Positions 18,761 through 30,430 are shown, counted from the stretch's first letter. The stretch: 64,000 bases of DNA from Phycisphaerales bacterium (GCA_030602885.1 JAUVYV010000007.1:1-64000), one strand, 5' to 3'. The notes: generated from the letters alone by a model not told the origin. Translations and numbers: made by a program.

Positions 18761-19693
18761 TCAGCGCATCATGCCTTTTCGGTATAGTGCGGTGCAGATT
18801 GGGGCGTAGAGGGAGATTTTTTCGGCTAAGGCCATGGGGACGATTCGGCAGTTTTTGAGGGACTGTGGCAGGGTTTCTTTTTTCAGTTCTTGCTGCATGG
18901 TCTTTTCGAAGAACTTTCCGCAGCGAAGGTAAAGACTGCCCAAGACAATGACCTCTGGATTCAATATATCGATAATCATCCCCAACCCCTGGCCTAAATA
19001 CTTGCCCGATATAGCTAAGATTTCCTGCGCTAACTTATCGCCGTTTTCAGCGGACACGGCGACGTCTTTGGTGGTGATGTCTTCAATTTTACCGGGATTG
19101 AATGCGACGTTGCCGTTCAGTTCTTTTGCCCTTTGCTGAGCGTATCTTGTGATGCCGCCGCCGCTGCACCAGCCCTCGAACGAGCCACGCTTTCCGTAGC
19201 CAACCGGCCCATCCTCGCTGAGCCGTGTATGACCAATCTCGCCCGCCGAGCCGTTTGTCCCCTCATACAACCGACCGTCCAAGATAAGCCCTGCTCCCAT
19301 CCCCGTCCCGTGCGTGCAGAAAACAACATTCTTACAGCCCTTTGCCGCGCCGAACTGCCATTCGGCAAGCGCGCCTGCGTTGGCATCATTCATCAAATAC
19401 GCCTCTCCGCCGAAGCGGTCGGTCATCTCCCTGACTATTTCGACATAATCCCAGCCGGGCATATTCGGCGGCCCTAACAGCAGCCCCTTCACCGCATCCA
19501 TAGGGTCGCCTGCTGAGATACCGAACACCGGCTTATCGCCGGGGTCCATCTGCTCGACCGCAGTGAATATCTTTGCAAGTGTTTCCTCGGGGCCTTGTGT
19601 GGGGAATCTGGCCACCTGCTGTGGGTTGCCTTTGTCGGTTCCCTTTATTACAGTGCACTTGGTCCCGCCGAGGTCCAGACCAATAATATCCAT
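18761..19693 (-). CDS. ROK family protein (sugar kinase, glucokinase-like)
   Basis: MDIIGLDLGGTKCTVIKG; NDANAGALAEWQFGAAKG; GTGMGAGLILDGRLYEGTNGSAGEIGHTRL. Confidence 0.9.
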   Translation of the reverse strand: MDIIGLDLGGTKCTVIKGTDKGNPQQVARFPTQGPEETLAKIFTAVEQMDPGDKPVFGISAGDPMDAVKGLLLGPPNMPGWDYVEIVREMTDRFGGEAYLMNDANAGALAEWQFGAAKGCKNVVFCTHGTGMGAGLILDGRLYEGTNGSAGEIGHTRLSEDGPVGYGKRGSFEGWCSGGGITRYAQQRAKELNGNVAFNPGKIEDITTKDVAVSAENGDKLAQEILAISGKYLGQGLGMIIDILNPEVIVLGSLYLRCGKFFEKTMQQELKKETLPQSLKNCRIVPMALAEKISLYAPICTALYRKGMMR

Positions 19694-19798
19694 GTCAAAC
19701 TCCTTTGCGATTCCTGCGGCAAAGCGTTAATTGTCCCGATTTGCACTGCGATTGCAATAGTGGCCCGCATAATGTACTCTTGTTATCAGAAAATGTAA

Positions 19799-20821
<1,023 letters not shown>

Positions 20822-20824
20822 ATT

Positions 20825-21610
20825 ATGAATCTGATAGCTGTTGACATAGGCAACACTAACATCACACTCGGGCTGTTCTTGAAGGGTGTTGAGCAATCCA
20901 TAGAATCAGTCCCCGGCAAAAGCGAAAAGAAGCTGGCCCAGCTCATCAAGGCCTTGTGGCAGAAGATACCCATCGCCAAACGCTCGAAAGAAAAAAAACG
21001 CGACGGTGTTATCGTGGCAAGCAGTGTAAAACCCGAATGGACAGAGCTTATCAGACAGACAGTAAAACAAACAACAGACGAGAAGATGCTGCTCATCGGC
21101 AAAGACATACCCTTCCCGATGAACTTGTCGATTAAGGAACCCGACAAGGTCGGAGCCGACAGAGTCCTCTCCGCTGCCGCCGCATACGCCGTCGTCGAGC
21201 AGGCAGTTGTCATCGCCGACTTTGGAACTGCAGTGACCATCGACCTGGTCGATGACCGCGGTATCTTTGTCGGCGGCGTCATATTCCCCGGCTTTGAAAT
21301 CAGCGCAGCGGCTCTGAAACGCAATACCGCTCAGCTTCCCGAAGTGACCGTCACCAGGCCCAAACGGCCTTTCGGCCAGGATACCGCCGAGGCAATCAAC
21401 TGCGGCCTGTACTATTCGGCCGTCAGCACCCTTCAGGAAGTAATCAGACGCTACGCAGAAGTAATCGGCACCTGGCCGCGAACCGTAATCACCGGCTCTG
21501 CCGCTGCACTTATCAAAGACGACTGCGAATTCATCGATTCCTACGTCCCGAACCTTGTGATAAAAGGCATCGCGCTTGCCCACAAAAAATACATCGAGTC
21601 GAAAGAATGA
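20825..21610 (+). CDS. coaX: Type III pantothenate kinase
   Basis: MNLIAVDIGNTNITLGLF; GADRVLSAAAAYA; VIADFGTAVTIDLVD; GGVIFPG. Confidence 0.93.
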   Translation: MNLIAVDIGNTNITLGLFLKGVEQSIESVPGKSEKKLAQLIKALWQKIPIAKRSKEKKRDGVIVASSVKPEWTELIRQTVKQTTDEKMLLIGKDIPFPMNLSIKEPDKVGADRVLSAAAAYAVVEQAVVIADFGTAVTIDLVDDRGIFVGGVIFPGFEISAAALKRNTAQLPEVTVTRPKRPFGQDTAEAINCGLYYSAVSTLQEVIRRYAEVIGTWPRTVITGSAAALIKDDCEFIDSYVPNLVIKGIALAHKKYIESKE

Positions 21611-22788
21611 GTTGGCTGGCTATGAGCGTTTTCGCTGCGGTGATGACTGGCAAAGGCACAGGGGCAATCGCAACGGTTCAACTGTTCGGCGATTCGGCGC
21701 AGACAATCCTCGAAAAGATATTCAAACCGGCGGGCACAATATCTGCTGAATTCCAGAGGGGCAAAATACTGCTCGGAGACATCATCGACGGTGACAACGC
21801 TATCGACCAGGTGACAATCGGCTGTGAGGGGCAAAACTGCTTCGCCGTCAACTGTCACGGCAACCCGCTCATCGTCGCCGACATAATGAAGCTGCTCCAA
21901 AAACACGGCGTCAAGCTGATCACCACAGAGCAGATGCTCTGCAAAATCCTCTCCGAAGACAAGACGCTGAATACAATCGCTATCGAGGCAAAGCTGGCCA
22001 TCCCCAAAGCCAAAACAGTCGAGGGAACAAAAATTCTCTCACATCAAATCCGGGCCGGCCTGACCAAGACCGCAGAAAATTGGTTACAGAACATTGACCG
22101 TCTATCCCTCGACAAAATCGCCGCTGAGGCGCAGCGCATACTCCAGGCAAGCCAAATCGCCAGGCTCATTATCTACGGCTCCCGGATAGTCATTGCAGGC
22201 CCGCCCGGCACCGGAAAGAGCACACTGCTGAACTATCTCTCCGGCCGGGAAAAAGCGATAGTTACCGGCATCAAAGGCACCACCCGCGATTGGGTTTCCG
22301 CCACCTGCCAAATAGGTCCACTTGCCGCTGAGCTTATCGACACTGCGGGCCTTTCCGAAGACCTTGAAAGAGAACGTGCCAATATGGAATCACAGCAGAA
22401 AGCGGCTGAACTCATAACGCACGCAGACCTAATCCTGCTCGTTCTCGACATCAGCGAAGCCGGCAGCCGGCTCGACGACCGGCTTATCGAGGTCTTGGCC
22501 GGCAAAAAAACGCTCACAATCCTGAACAAATCCGACCTGCCTGCCAGATTCGACCTGGCAAAACTGCCTCAATCACTCACTAACACAGTCCGGATAAGCG
22601 CCAAGACCGGTGACCGTATCGATAAGCTGCTCGCCGCAGCTCGGAAGACACTCGGTGTAACGAACTTCGACCCGGCTCAGCCGGTCTGCTTTACAAGCCG
22701 CCAGCAATCCTTGCTGCAGGAACTGTCAACCCCCAAATCCAAAGACCACACACGCTCAATCATAACAGAGTTGTTAAACAGATGGTGA
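21607..22788 (+). CDS. MnmE/TrmE-like GTPase lacking the canonical C-terminal CIGK motif
   Basis: G1 GPPGTGKSTLLNYLSG, G2/G3 IKGTTRDWVS...ELIDTAGLSED, G4 NKSD; MnmE-like domain order; ends ...ELLNRW. Confidence 0.8.
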   Translation: MSWLAMSVFAAVMTGKGTGAIATVQLFGDSAQTILEKIFKPAGTISAEFQRGKILLGDIIDGDNAIDQVTIGCEGQNCFAVNCHGNPLIVADIMKLLQKHGVKLITTEQMLCKILSEDKTLNTIAIEAKLAIPKAKTVEGTKILSHQIRAGLTKTAENWLQNIDRLSLDKIAAEAQRILQASQIARLIIYGSRIVIAGPPGTGKSTLLNYLSGREKAIVTGIKGTTRDWVSATCQIGPLAAELIDTAGLSEDLERERANMESQQKAAELITHADLILLVLDISEAGSRLDDRLIEVLAGKKTLTILNKSDLPARFDLAKLPQSLTNTVRISAKTGDRIDKLLAAARKTLGVTNFDPAQPVCFTSRQQSLLQELSTPKSKDHTRSIITELLNRW

Positions 22789-22974
22789 AAAATAAATGGT
22801 GGGCAGACCCCGCTCTACGTGCTAAAATTGCGAAATCTGTTCAACCTAATGGTTTGCTATTGTAATTGTACGAAGAAACCTTCCATGGAAGGCTGCATAA
22901 TGTCCACTATTTTTTATCCACTTTTCACCAACTTTTTTGCAGTTGACCCTAAGATGTAAATAGAGGTGTAGATT

Positions 22975-24627
22975 ATGAACATGTTTTGTTATCAGTGTGA
23001 GCAGACGGCAAAGGGCGCCGGCTGCACTGCGTTCGGTGCCTGCGGCAAAGGGCCCGAGACGGCTGCGCTGCAGGACCTGTTGATTTATGCGGTAAAGGAT
23101 ATTTCGCGATATGCTCACGGAGCTCGAACGCTTGGCAGTACGGACAGGGACGTAAACGTTTTTACGGTGAAGGCGATGTTCAGTACTTTGACCAATGTGG
23201 ATTTCGACCCGGTGCGTTTCCAGCAACTGTTAAAGCGCGCGGCACAGGTCAGGTCAAAGGCGCAGAAGCTGTATGAAGATGCGTGCGGCAAATCGGGTAA
23301 GAGCCCCGAGCAATTTGAATGTCCCGTCGAGTGGTGGTCGGGACTCGACGATTTGAACGGTCTTATCGGTAAAGGAGAAGAGGTATCGGTTCGCAAACGG
23401 ATTGACGAGCTTGGTGATACGGTCGCGGGCCTGCAGGAGCTTATAGTCTATGGTATCAAAGGTGCAGCCTCCTACGCTGACCACGCCCAGATTCTCGGCA
23501 AACAAGATGATTCGGTCTATGCCTTCATGCACAAGACACTCGCTCGGCTCACCGAAAGCCCAACCGATATCGATGAGCTTCTCGCTGCCGCACTGGCCAC
23601 CGGCGAAGTGAATCTAAAAGCTATGGAGCTTCTGGATACCGCCAACACAGCCACGTATGGCCATCCGGAGCCGACTCAGGTAAGGATTACACCTGTAAAA
23701 GGCAAATGTATTCTGGTGTCGGGACACGACCTCAAGGACCTCGATGAACTGCTAAAACAGACCGAGGGCAAGGGCATCAACGTCTATACGCATGGCGAGA
23801 TGCTGCCCTGCAACGCGTATCCTGAACTCAAGAAGTACAAGCATCTGGTCGGCAACTATGGCGGCGCCTGGCAGGACCAGAGAAAGGAATTCGATGAATT
23901 CCCCGGCGCGATCCTGATGACCACGAACTGCCTGCAAAAACCGAAGGACAGCTACAAGGGCAGGATTTTCACTTCAGGCCTTGTCGGCTGGCCCGATGTC
24001 GTGCATATTTCAGACCGCGATTTCAAACCTGTTATTGATGCTGCCTTGGCATCGCCGGGATTTTCTAAAGATGCGCCGGAGAAATTCATTACGACCGGTT
24101 TTGCGCGTAACACCGTTATGAGCGTGGCCGACAAGGTCGTTGAAGCCGTCAAAGCGGGCAAGATCAAACATTTCTTCCTCATTGGCGGCTGTGACGGTGC
24201 CAAGCCGGGAAGGAACTACTATACCGAGTTTGCCGAGAAGGTCCCCGGTGACTGCGTTATCCTGACGTTAGCCTGCGGCAAGTACCGATTCAATAAGCTT
24301 GAGTTTGGCTCGATAGACGGAATACCTCGCCTGCTCGACTGCGGGCAATGTAATGATGCCTACTCGGCTATACAGATCGCTGTCGCACTGGCAAAGGCAT
24401 TCAACTGCGATGTCAACGACCTGCCGCTCTCGTTTATCCTTTCCTGGTATGAGCAAAAGGCCGTTGCAATCTTGCTGACATTGCTATACTTGGGGATAAA
24501 GAACATCAAGCTTGGACCGAGCCTGCCTGCGTTTGTCAGCCCGGCTGTCCTTAATGTGCTTGTGGAAAAGTTCAACATCGCGCCAATCGGCAGCGTGGAA
24601 GAAGACTTGGCCGCAATACTGAAATAG
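22975..24627 (+). CDS. hcp: Hydroxylamine reductase / hybrid cluster protein
   Basis: MNMFCYQCEQTAKGAGCTAFGACGKGPETAALQDLL; CGQCNDAYSAIQIA. Confidence 0.96.
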   Translation: MNMFCYQCEQTAKGAGCTAFGACGKGPETAALQDLLIYAVKDISRYAHGARTLGSTDRDVNVFTVKAMFSTLTNVDFDPVRFQQLLKRAAQVRSKAQKLYEDACGKSGKSPEQFECPVEWWSGLDDLNGLIGKGEEVSVRKRIDELGDTVAGLQELIVYGIKGAASYADHAQILGKQDDSVYAFMHKTLARLTESPTDIDELLAAALATGEVNLKAMELLDTANTATYGHPEPTQVRITPVKGKCILVSGHDLKDLDELLKQTEGKGINVYTHGEMLPCNAYPELKKYKHLVGNYGGAWQDQRKEFDEFPGAILMTTNCLQKPKDSYKGRIFTSGLVGWPDVVHISDRDFKPVIDAALASPGFSKDAPEKFITTGFARNTVMSVADKVVEAVKAGKIKHFFLIGGCDGAKPGRNYYTEFAEKVPGDCVILTLACGKYRFNKLEFGSIDGIPRLLDCGQCNDAYSAIQIAVALAKAFNCDVNDLPLSFILSWYEQKAVAILLTLLYLGIKNIKLGPSLPAFVSPAVLNVLVEKFNIAPIGSVEEDLAAILK

Positions 24628-24648
24628 CATTGGTCGTGAGCGACGGAA

Positions 24649-25674
24649 ATGGAGATGTTAAAATCCATACTGCTTGATTTCTGGAACACGCTGGCCGAGA
24701 TGTCACCCTATCTGCTCTTCGGCTTTTTCATGGCGGGCGTTCTCTCGGTCTTCGTATCGCAGCGACTCGTCGAAAAGCATCTGGGCGGCAGGGGATTTTG
24801 GCCTCTTGTAAAGGCATCTGTCTTCGGAGTCCCTCTGCCGCTGTGCTCCTGCAGCGTCATCCCTGTCACAATGTCGCTTCACAAACACGGTGCAGGCAAG
24901 GGCTCGGCCATAGCGTTCTTGCTCTCGACGCCGCAAACAGGTGTGGACAGTATTTTCGTCACCTACAGTCTGCTTGGGCCGGTCTTTGCTGTTTTCAGAC
25001 CGATTGCGGCGCTTGTTACGGGGATTATCGGCGGCACTTTTGTCAATATTCTCGACCGGTCAATATCTGGTGACTCAAGGGCAGCTTCAAAATGTGAAGA
25101 CCAGTGCTGCAGGTACGATCAGGAAGCCGGCAGGTTGGTCCGAATATTGAAGTATGGTTTTGTGACACTGCCCCGAGATATAGGCAAACCCATGCTCCTC
25201 GGCTTGATTATCGCTGCCTTCATCTCCGCCCTGGTTCCCGACGGTTACTTTGCGGAAAAGCTCGGGACAGGTATCCTCGCAATGATTGTGATGATGCTTC
25301 TCGGCATACCGGTTTACGTCTGTGCGACCGCGTCGGTACCGATAGCCGCAGCACTGATACTCAAAGGTGTCACACCGGGTGCGGCACTGGTCTTTCTAAT
25401 GACCGGCCCCGCGACCAACGCCGCTTCATTTGTAACAATTTACAGAACCCTCGGCAGGGCGACTGCCGGCATTTACATGGCTACCGTGGCCGGCTGCGCC
25501 CTCCTGGGCGGTCTGCTGTTGGACTATATCGCGGCAGGTGTGGACTTTGAGATTGTCGCAAAGCCGGGCTGGATGCTGCCCATGCCCGTCAAGTATGCCG
25601 CCGCAATTGTCCTCTTCGCCGTGTTGTTATTCGCTATACTACCAGGCCGAAGGAAACCAAAGGACAAACATTAA
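24649..25674 (+). CDS. Permease, DUF318/SO_0444-like putative metal efflux transporter
   Basis: LLFGFFMAGVLSVFVS; GVPLPLCSCSVIPVTMSLHKHGAGKGSAIAFLLSTPQTG; LMTGPATNAASF. Confidence 0.85.
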   Translation: MEMLKSILLDFWNTLAEMSPYLLFGFFMAGVLSVFVSQRLVEKHLGGRGFWPLVKASVFGVPLPLCSCSVIPVTMSLHKHGAGKGSAIAFLLSTPQTGVDSIFVTYSLLGPVFAVFRPIAALVTGIIGGTFVNILDRSISGDSRAASKCEDQCCRYDQEAGRLVRILKYGFVTLPRDIGKPMLLGLIIAAFISALVPDGYFAEKLGTGILAMIVMMLLGIPVYVCATASVPIAAALILKGVTPGAALVFLMTGPATNAASFVTIYRTLGRATAGIYMATVAGCALLGGLLLDYIAAGVDFEIVAKPGWMLPMPVKYAAAIVLFAVLLFAILPGRRKPKDKH

Positions 25675-26206
25675 ATGGGGTTTCGCTTTCGTACTTTCGC
25701 CGGCTAAGGGTCTGAAGGGTAACAGTTGTCGGTGTTTGCACCAGGGGGCGACTTGGGTGCTGAGTCGCAGTAGGTCCTATAACGGCTGTCTGAGCAGAAC
25801 AAACCCTTTCGCGTGCTCCGGTTGCTGATAGAGTTGTCGTGCAATTTTGGCTTTTTCGCAAATCCGCCCATCGAAACTAACCATATCCTCGGCTAAAAAG
25901 GGTGGTTTTCCTATCAAATATGCGGTGTGAAATGCCGATGATGTAGTCAGGATTGGCCCAGAGTCGCCATTCGTTTACGGGGGTGTGTACTGAGACATCA
26001 GAGTCTGTGTTTAGAGTTATGTGAGCGCGAGTATGGCAATTCGATGGACAATGCTCTTGTGTTGATGAGCACACCCAAAGAGCGGACCACGGTTCGTTGC
26101 CACGGGCCGGGTGATTTGTGGAGATGTAGCTCCCTTTGGGTAGAATCGAAGACAGTCTGCAGGACTGTTTCTTTCACGAAGCTGTCGAAGAAATTGGGGG
26201 TTAGAA

Positions 26207-26680
26207 ATGCGAAGCCTGAAGCCGGTGATGCTCGTTGAAGATGATAATGTTGATGCCATGACCGTCAAAAGGGCGCTCAAGGAATTGAAGGTTGCCAATG
26301 AGCTGACGCGCGCTGTAAATGGCGAGGAGGCACTTGAGCATCTAAGAGATGCGGCAAATGAAGCGCCCTGTGTGATATTTTTGGACTTGAATATGCCGAA
26401 AATGAATGGCATAGAGTTTCTGAAGATCGTAAAAGCCGACGAACGGCTTAGAAAGATACCGGTTGTGGTTCTGACCACATCGAAGGAGGACCAGGATAAG
26501 GCGGAGAGCTTCAAGCTGAGTGTTGCCGGTTACATAGTCAAGCCCGTTAATTACCAGGGGTTTGTAAAAGCAATGAAGGTAATCGATTTGTATTGGAGTT
26601 TGAGTGAGCTGCCGGAGCACGAATTTGAAGCCGTCGGTAGCTGGGCCGAGACAAAAACTTTGACTGAGTCGCAACTTTGA
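26207..26680 (+). CDS. Response regulator (CheY/Rcp1-like single receiver domain)
   Basis: PVMLVEDDNVDAMTVKRAL; IFLDLNMPKMNGIEFL; VVVLTTSKEDQD; GYIVKPV. Confidence 0.92.
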   Translation: MRSLKPVMLVEDDNVDAMTVKRALKELKVANELTRAVNGEEALEHLRDAANEAPCVIFLDLNMPKMNGIEFLKIVKADERLRKIPVVVLTTSKEDQDKAESFKLSVAGYIVKPVNYQGFVKAMKVIDLYWSLSELPEHEFEAVGSWAETKTLTESQL

Positions 26681-26851
26681 GTTTTGGCGCACGTCCTTGA
26701 ACGATTGGCTCGAAAGGCAAAGAAGCATTCTTAAGTGTATTAACGCACAACGTGACGATCATTAGCCGTGCCACCTGAGCTTTTCAGCAGAGCAAAATGA
26801 CATCCCGTTTTGCTTGATATAGAAGCGTGTCTTCTCGGCAGCACTGCAGCC

Positions 26852-28258
26852 CTACAGCATCCAACCGCTGCGGTATGGTGTGTGTATATATTCATTCGCC
26901 TCGGGTACGTTGATAACCTTCATATTCGGTGCGTCCCAGTACAGCTTTCTGCCGGTGCGCAGTGCCACGTTACCCAACAATAAAGCTTCGGTTATTGGGC
27001 CCGCAATTTCGAAATTGGCGCCGGCCGGTTTGCCGCCCCTGCACGCTTCAAACCATTCCTTGTCGTGCCCGATCGACCTGGGCAGTGTTTTCGGCGGCTG
27101 TTTGTACGCCTTCATTTTCGATTCCGGTATCACTTGTGGCTCGCTGCCCATGAACCTGCAGAGGATTTTACCTTTGTCACCAACAAACAGTAAGCCCCCA
27201 TTCCAGTCTCCCATATCCCGGCCTGGTTCGAGCTCTTCCGGCCTGGGAGGTTTCAGTCCGCCGTCATACCAGGTGAGTCTGACAGGTGGCATGGCTTCAC
27301 GAGCACCGAATTCGTAATGTATTATGGAGGCCAATGGGTAACTTTCAGAGTTCACCTCGGTTGAAACAGCTTCCACACTCGTCGGAGCTTTCAGCTTGAG
27401 CACGCGGAAGATTGTATCAAAAGCGTAGCAGCCCATATCGCCTAAAGCCCCGGTGCCGAAATCCAGCCAGCCACGCCATATGAACGGCAGATATGCCGGA
27501 TGATATGGCCGATACGCTGCCGGACCAAGCCACAAATCCCAGTCCAGATTAGCCGGTACCGGCGGCGTTTCCTCCGGCCGTTCAAGCCCCTGTGGCCATA
27601 TAGGCCTGTTTGACCAGTTATGTACCTCTCGCACCGGACCGATAGCGCCGTCCCATATCCATTCGCACAGCAGGCGAGTGGATTCAGATGCCTGCACTGC
27701 CGTAAATACCTGGGTCGCAACCTTGTACTTGCGTGCGGCCTCGGCGAGCTTTCGAGCTTCATATATCGAATGTGTCACCGGCTTTTGACAATGCACATGT
27801 TTACCCGCCTTCATCGCCTCAAGTGAAACCACGGCGTGGGAATGGTCCGGCGTCGCCACCAAAACCGCATCTACATCTTTCTCTTTGACAAGCAGTTCGC
27901 GAAAATCGTTGTAAGCGGCACATCCCCTGTAAGAGCCTGACGGCGTCTGGCCGGCGTAATATTCGTCCACCTCTTCTCGGCCTGGCTCACGTCCAAGAGT
28001 AGCACCCTTGGGATAGTCATCGCCGGCCTTGTTGACATCGCAGACAGCGATTACCTGAACCTGGGGTTTCTTCAGGTATTCCTTCATAACACGCATGCCC
28101 TGGTCACCCACACCGATGCATGCAAGATTGATCTTTTTGCTCGGCGCAGTGTTGCCGATACCGCTTAAAACGTGACGGGGCACAATCGTAAAAGCCGTTG
28201 TCACAGCCGCTGCGTGGCCCATAAACCGGCGTCGGCTAATCTTATTCTCTTTTGACAT
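26852..28258 (-). CDS. Gfo/Idh/MocA family oxidoreductase with Tat-type signal
   Basis: KISRRRFMGHAAAVTTAFTIVP leader; INLACIGVGDQGM; AMKAGKHVHCQKPVTHSI. Confidence 0.92.
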   Translation of the reverse strand: MSKENKISRRRFMGHAAAVTTAFTIVPRHVLSGIGNTAPSKKINLACIGVGDQGMRVMKEYLKKPQVQVIAVCDVNKAGDDYPKGATLGREPGREEVDEYYAGQTPSGSYRGCAAYNDFRELLVKEKDVDAVLVATPDHSHAVVSLEAMKAGKHVHCQKPVTHSIYEARKLAEAARKYKVATQVFTAVQASESTRLLCEWIWDGAIGPVREVHNWSNRPIWPQGLERPEETPPVPANLDWDLWLGPAAYRPYHPAYLPFIWRGWLDFGTGALGDMGCYAFDTIFRVLKLKAPTSVEAVSTEVNSESYPLASIIHYEFGAREAMPPVRLTWYDGGLKPPRPEELEPGRDMGDWNGGLLFVGDKGKILCRFMGSEPQVIPESKMKAYKQPPKTLPRSIGHDKEWFEACRGGKPAGANFEIAGPITEALLLGNVALRTGRKLYWDAPNMKVINVPEANEYIHTPYRSGWML

Positions 28259-28346
28259 TATTAGTTCCCTCAGAGTTTCAAATTCATCTATTATTCACCA
28301 AACGCAGCATCAAATGCGCTCTCCGTTGGGTGTGACAAAGTTTGCT

Positions 28347-28374
28347 TTGACACGCAGCCAATATAGGCTATAAA
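28347..28374 (+). promoter_or_regulatory. Sigma70-like promoter upstream of araB-like gene
   Basis: TTGACA (28347)-16 bp-TATAAA (28369-28374), 63 nt before the ATG at 28438; preceded by caaag/ctttg inverted repeat. Confidence 0.5.
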
Positions 28375-28437
28375 TCTACTCCGGTCAACGGCTGAACAAC
28401 TGCAATAATTCCTGGACGAATATCATAGGAGTCGAAG

Positions 28438-30132
28438 ATGACATACACAATAGGCCTTGATTTTGGAACGAATTCGGTCAGGTGCTTGATTGTCAACACT
28501 GACAGCGGTGATGAGCATGGGACAGCCATCTATGAATACGAGACAGGCCGGGCGGGTATAATTCTCGACTCGTCGGATCACAATCTTGCCAGGCAAAATC
28601 CTGCTGACTACATCAAGGGGATAGAGGTTACAGTCAAAGAGGCAATAGCCCGGGCAAAGAAGAATGACAAGCAATTTGAGCCGAGTGACATCATTGGTAT
28701 AGGAGTTGACACCACAGGTTCTACGCCCATACCTGTCGATGCCCGGGGCATGCCGTTGAACATGCTCGTTAATTTTAAGGACAATCCAAATGCCTGCGCC
28801 TGGCTGTGGAAGGATCATACCGGATATGCTGAAGCAGCCGAGATAACCGAATTGGCTGCGAAGGAGCATCCGGAGTATCTTGCCAAGTGCGGCGGAACAT
28901 ATTCCTCGGAATGGTTCTTCAGCAAGATACTTCACTGCCTGAGGGTGGACCGGGAGGTCTTTGATGCTGCTTATACGTGGGTAGAGTGTGCCGACTATGT
29001 ACCGGCTGTTCTTACCGGCACTACAGACCCGAAGCAAATCAAGCGATGTCGTTGTGCGGCAGGTCACAAGGCGATGTTTAGTGATAGCTGGGGTGGCTAT
29101 CCGGCGAAAGAGTTTCTGTCAAAGCTCGACCCCAAACTCGGCGAGCTTCGCAGAACCCTCAGTGACGAAACGTTGCCTATCGATAAGGCCGCAGGGGGGC
29201 TGACAAACGAGTGGGCCGGGAAGCTCGGCCTGCCCAAAGGCATACCTGTTGCGATGGGCGCCTTCGATGCCCACCTCGGAGCCGTGGGTTCCGGAATTGC
29301 TCCGGGCAAGCTTGTAAAGATTATCGGCACCAGCACGTGCGACATGGTCATCTGGCCGACGGATTCCGACTTGGCTGATGTCCCCGGTATATGCGGAATT
29401 GTTGACGGCTCTATAGTGCCCGGATTTTGGGGGCTCGAAGCGGGCCAATCTGCGGTCGGTGACATCTTCAACTGGTTCGTCAATTACATCCAGCCGGGCG
29501 GCGCATCGGAAGGGTCTCACGAGGTATTGACTGAAAAGGCGGCAAATCTAAGACCCGGCCAGTCCGGCCTGCTGGCTCTCGACTGGAACAACGGCAACCG
29601 AACCATACTTGTCGATCAGCGGCTGACCGGCCTGCTGCTGGGACAGACACTGCATACAAAACCGGAGGAGATATACAGGGCACTGATTGAAGCGACTGCT
29701 TTTGGTGCTCTTACAATAATAGATAGGTTTGAAGAATACGGCGTTAAGATTAACGAGGTTATCAACTGCGGCGGCATCGCGGAAAAGAATGCGATGCTCA
29801 TGCAGATTTATGCTGATGTCACGGGAAGGGAAATGAAGATTTCTCGCTCGAGCCAGAGTTGTGCGCTGGGCTCAACTATCGCCGGTGCTGTGGTTGCGGG
29901 AAAGGAGAAAGGGGGCCATGAGAGTGTCGCCGAGGCACAGGCGGCCATGTGCGGAATAAAAGAACAAACGTTCAAGCCAATACCTGAAAACCGACAAGTC
30001 TATCAGGAACTTCATAGACTCTACAAGCAGTTGCACGATGCCTTTGGCCTGGCTGATTATTCGGGCACACTGGCCAACGTGATGAAGAAGCTGCTGAGCA
30101 TAAAAGAGCAGCAGCAGACAGCGATTGCCTGA
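28438..30132 (+). CDS. araB: Ribulokinase (FGGY family)
   Basis: MTYTIGLDFGTNSVRCLIVNTDSGDE; SARQNPADY-like LARQNPADYIKG; GVDTTGSTPIPVD; GAFDAHLGAVGSG; NCGGIAEKNAMLMQIYADV. Confidence 0.9.
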   Translation: MTYTIGLDFGTNSVRCLIVNTDSGDEHGTAIYEYETGRAGIILDSSDHNLARQNPADYIKGIEVTVKEAIARAKKNDKQFEPSDIIGIGVDTTGSTPIPVDARGMPLNMLVNFKDNPNACAWLWKDHTGYAEAAEITELAAKEHPEYLAKCGGTYSSEWFFSKILHCLRVDREVFDAAYTWVECADYVPAVLTGTTDPKQIKRCRCAAGHKAMFSDSWGGYPAKEFLSKLDPKLGELRRTLSDETLPIDKAAGGLTNEWAGKLGLPKGIPVAMGAFDAHLGAVGSGIAPGKLVKIIGTSTCDMVIWPTDSDLADVPGICGIVDGSIVPGFWGLEAGQSAVGDIFNWFVNYIQPGGASEGSHEVLTEKAANLRPGQSGLLALDWNNGNRTILVDQRLTGLLLGQTLHTKPEEIYRALIEATAFGALTIIDRFEEYGVKINEVINCGGIAEKNAMLMQIYADVTGREMKISRSSQSCALGSTIAGAVVAGKEKGGHESVAEAQAAMCGIKEQTFKPIPENRQVYQELHRLYKQLHDAFGLADYSGTLANVMKKLLSIKEQQQTAIA

Positions 30133-30430
30133 CACGGTGGCCTTAGTGAATAAGTAATACAAATATAACATGCTCGCTTTGCCCGGCCGAAGCCTTGGGC
30201 AACTATATGGCCTGGGATATCTATCGACATGTCTGATTCTTCATGCCAATATCGGCCTTGCAGGATTGAGCGGAAACACGTATTATATCTTTGTTCGGGC
30301 GGCTGGCTTTACCCGGAAAGCATACACTGCCGGGCGAGCCGAATTTAGACGCCCCGGTATGGAATCCGGTCGCCGAAGCAATGCTTAGAGCGTGCTCAAA
30401 ACTTCGAAACTTTTTGGAAGGAGACAAAAC

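Noticed and set aside
22789-22974. hcp upstream region considered for an HcpR/FNR-type palindrome
   Set aside because: ttgaccctaagatgtaaat lacks a convincing inverted second half.
25680-26206. Long intergenic gap considered as a riboswitch or ncRNA
   Set aside because: No convincing conserved motif or strong structure recognised by eye; would need an Rfam/Infernal search.
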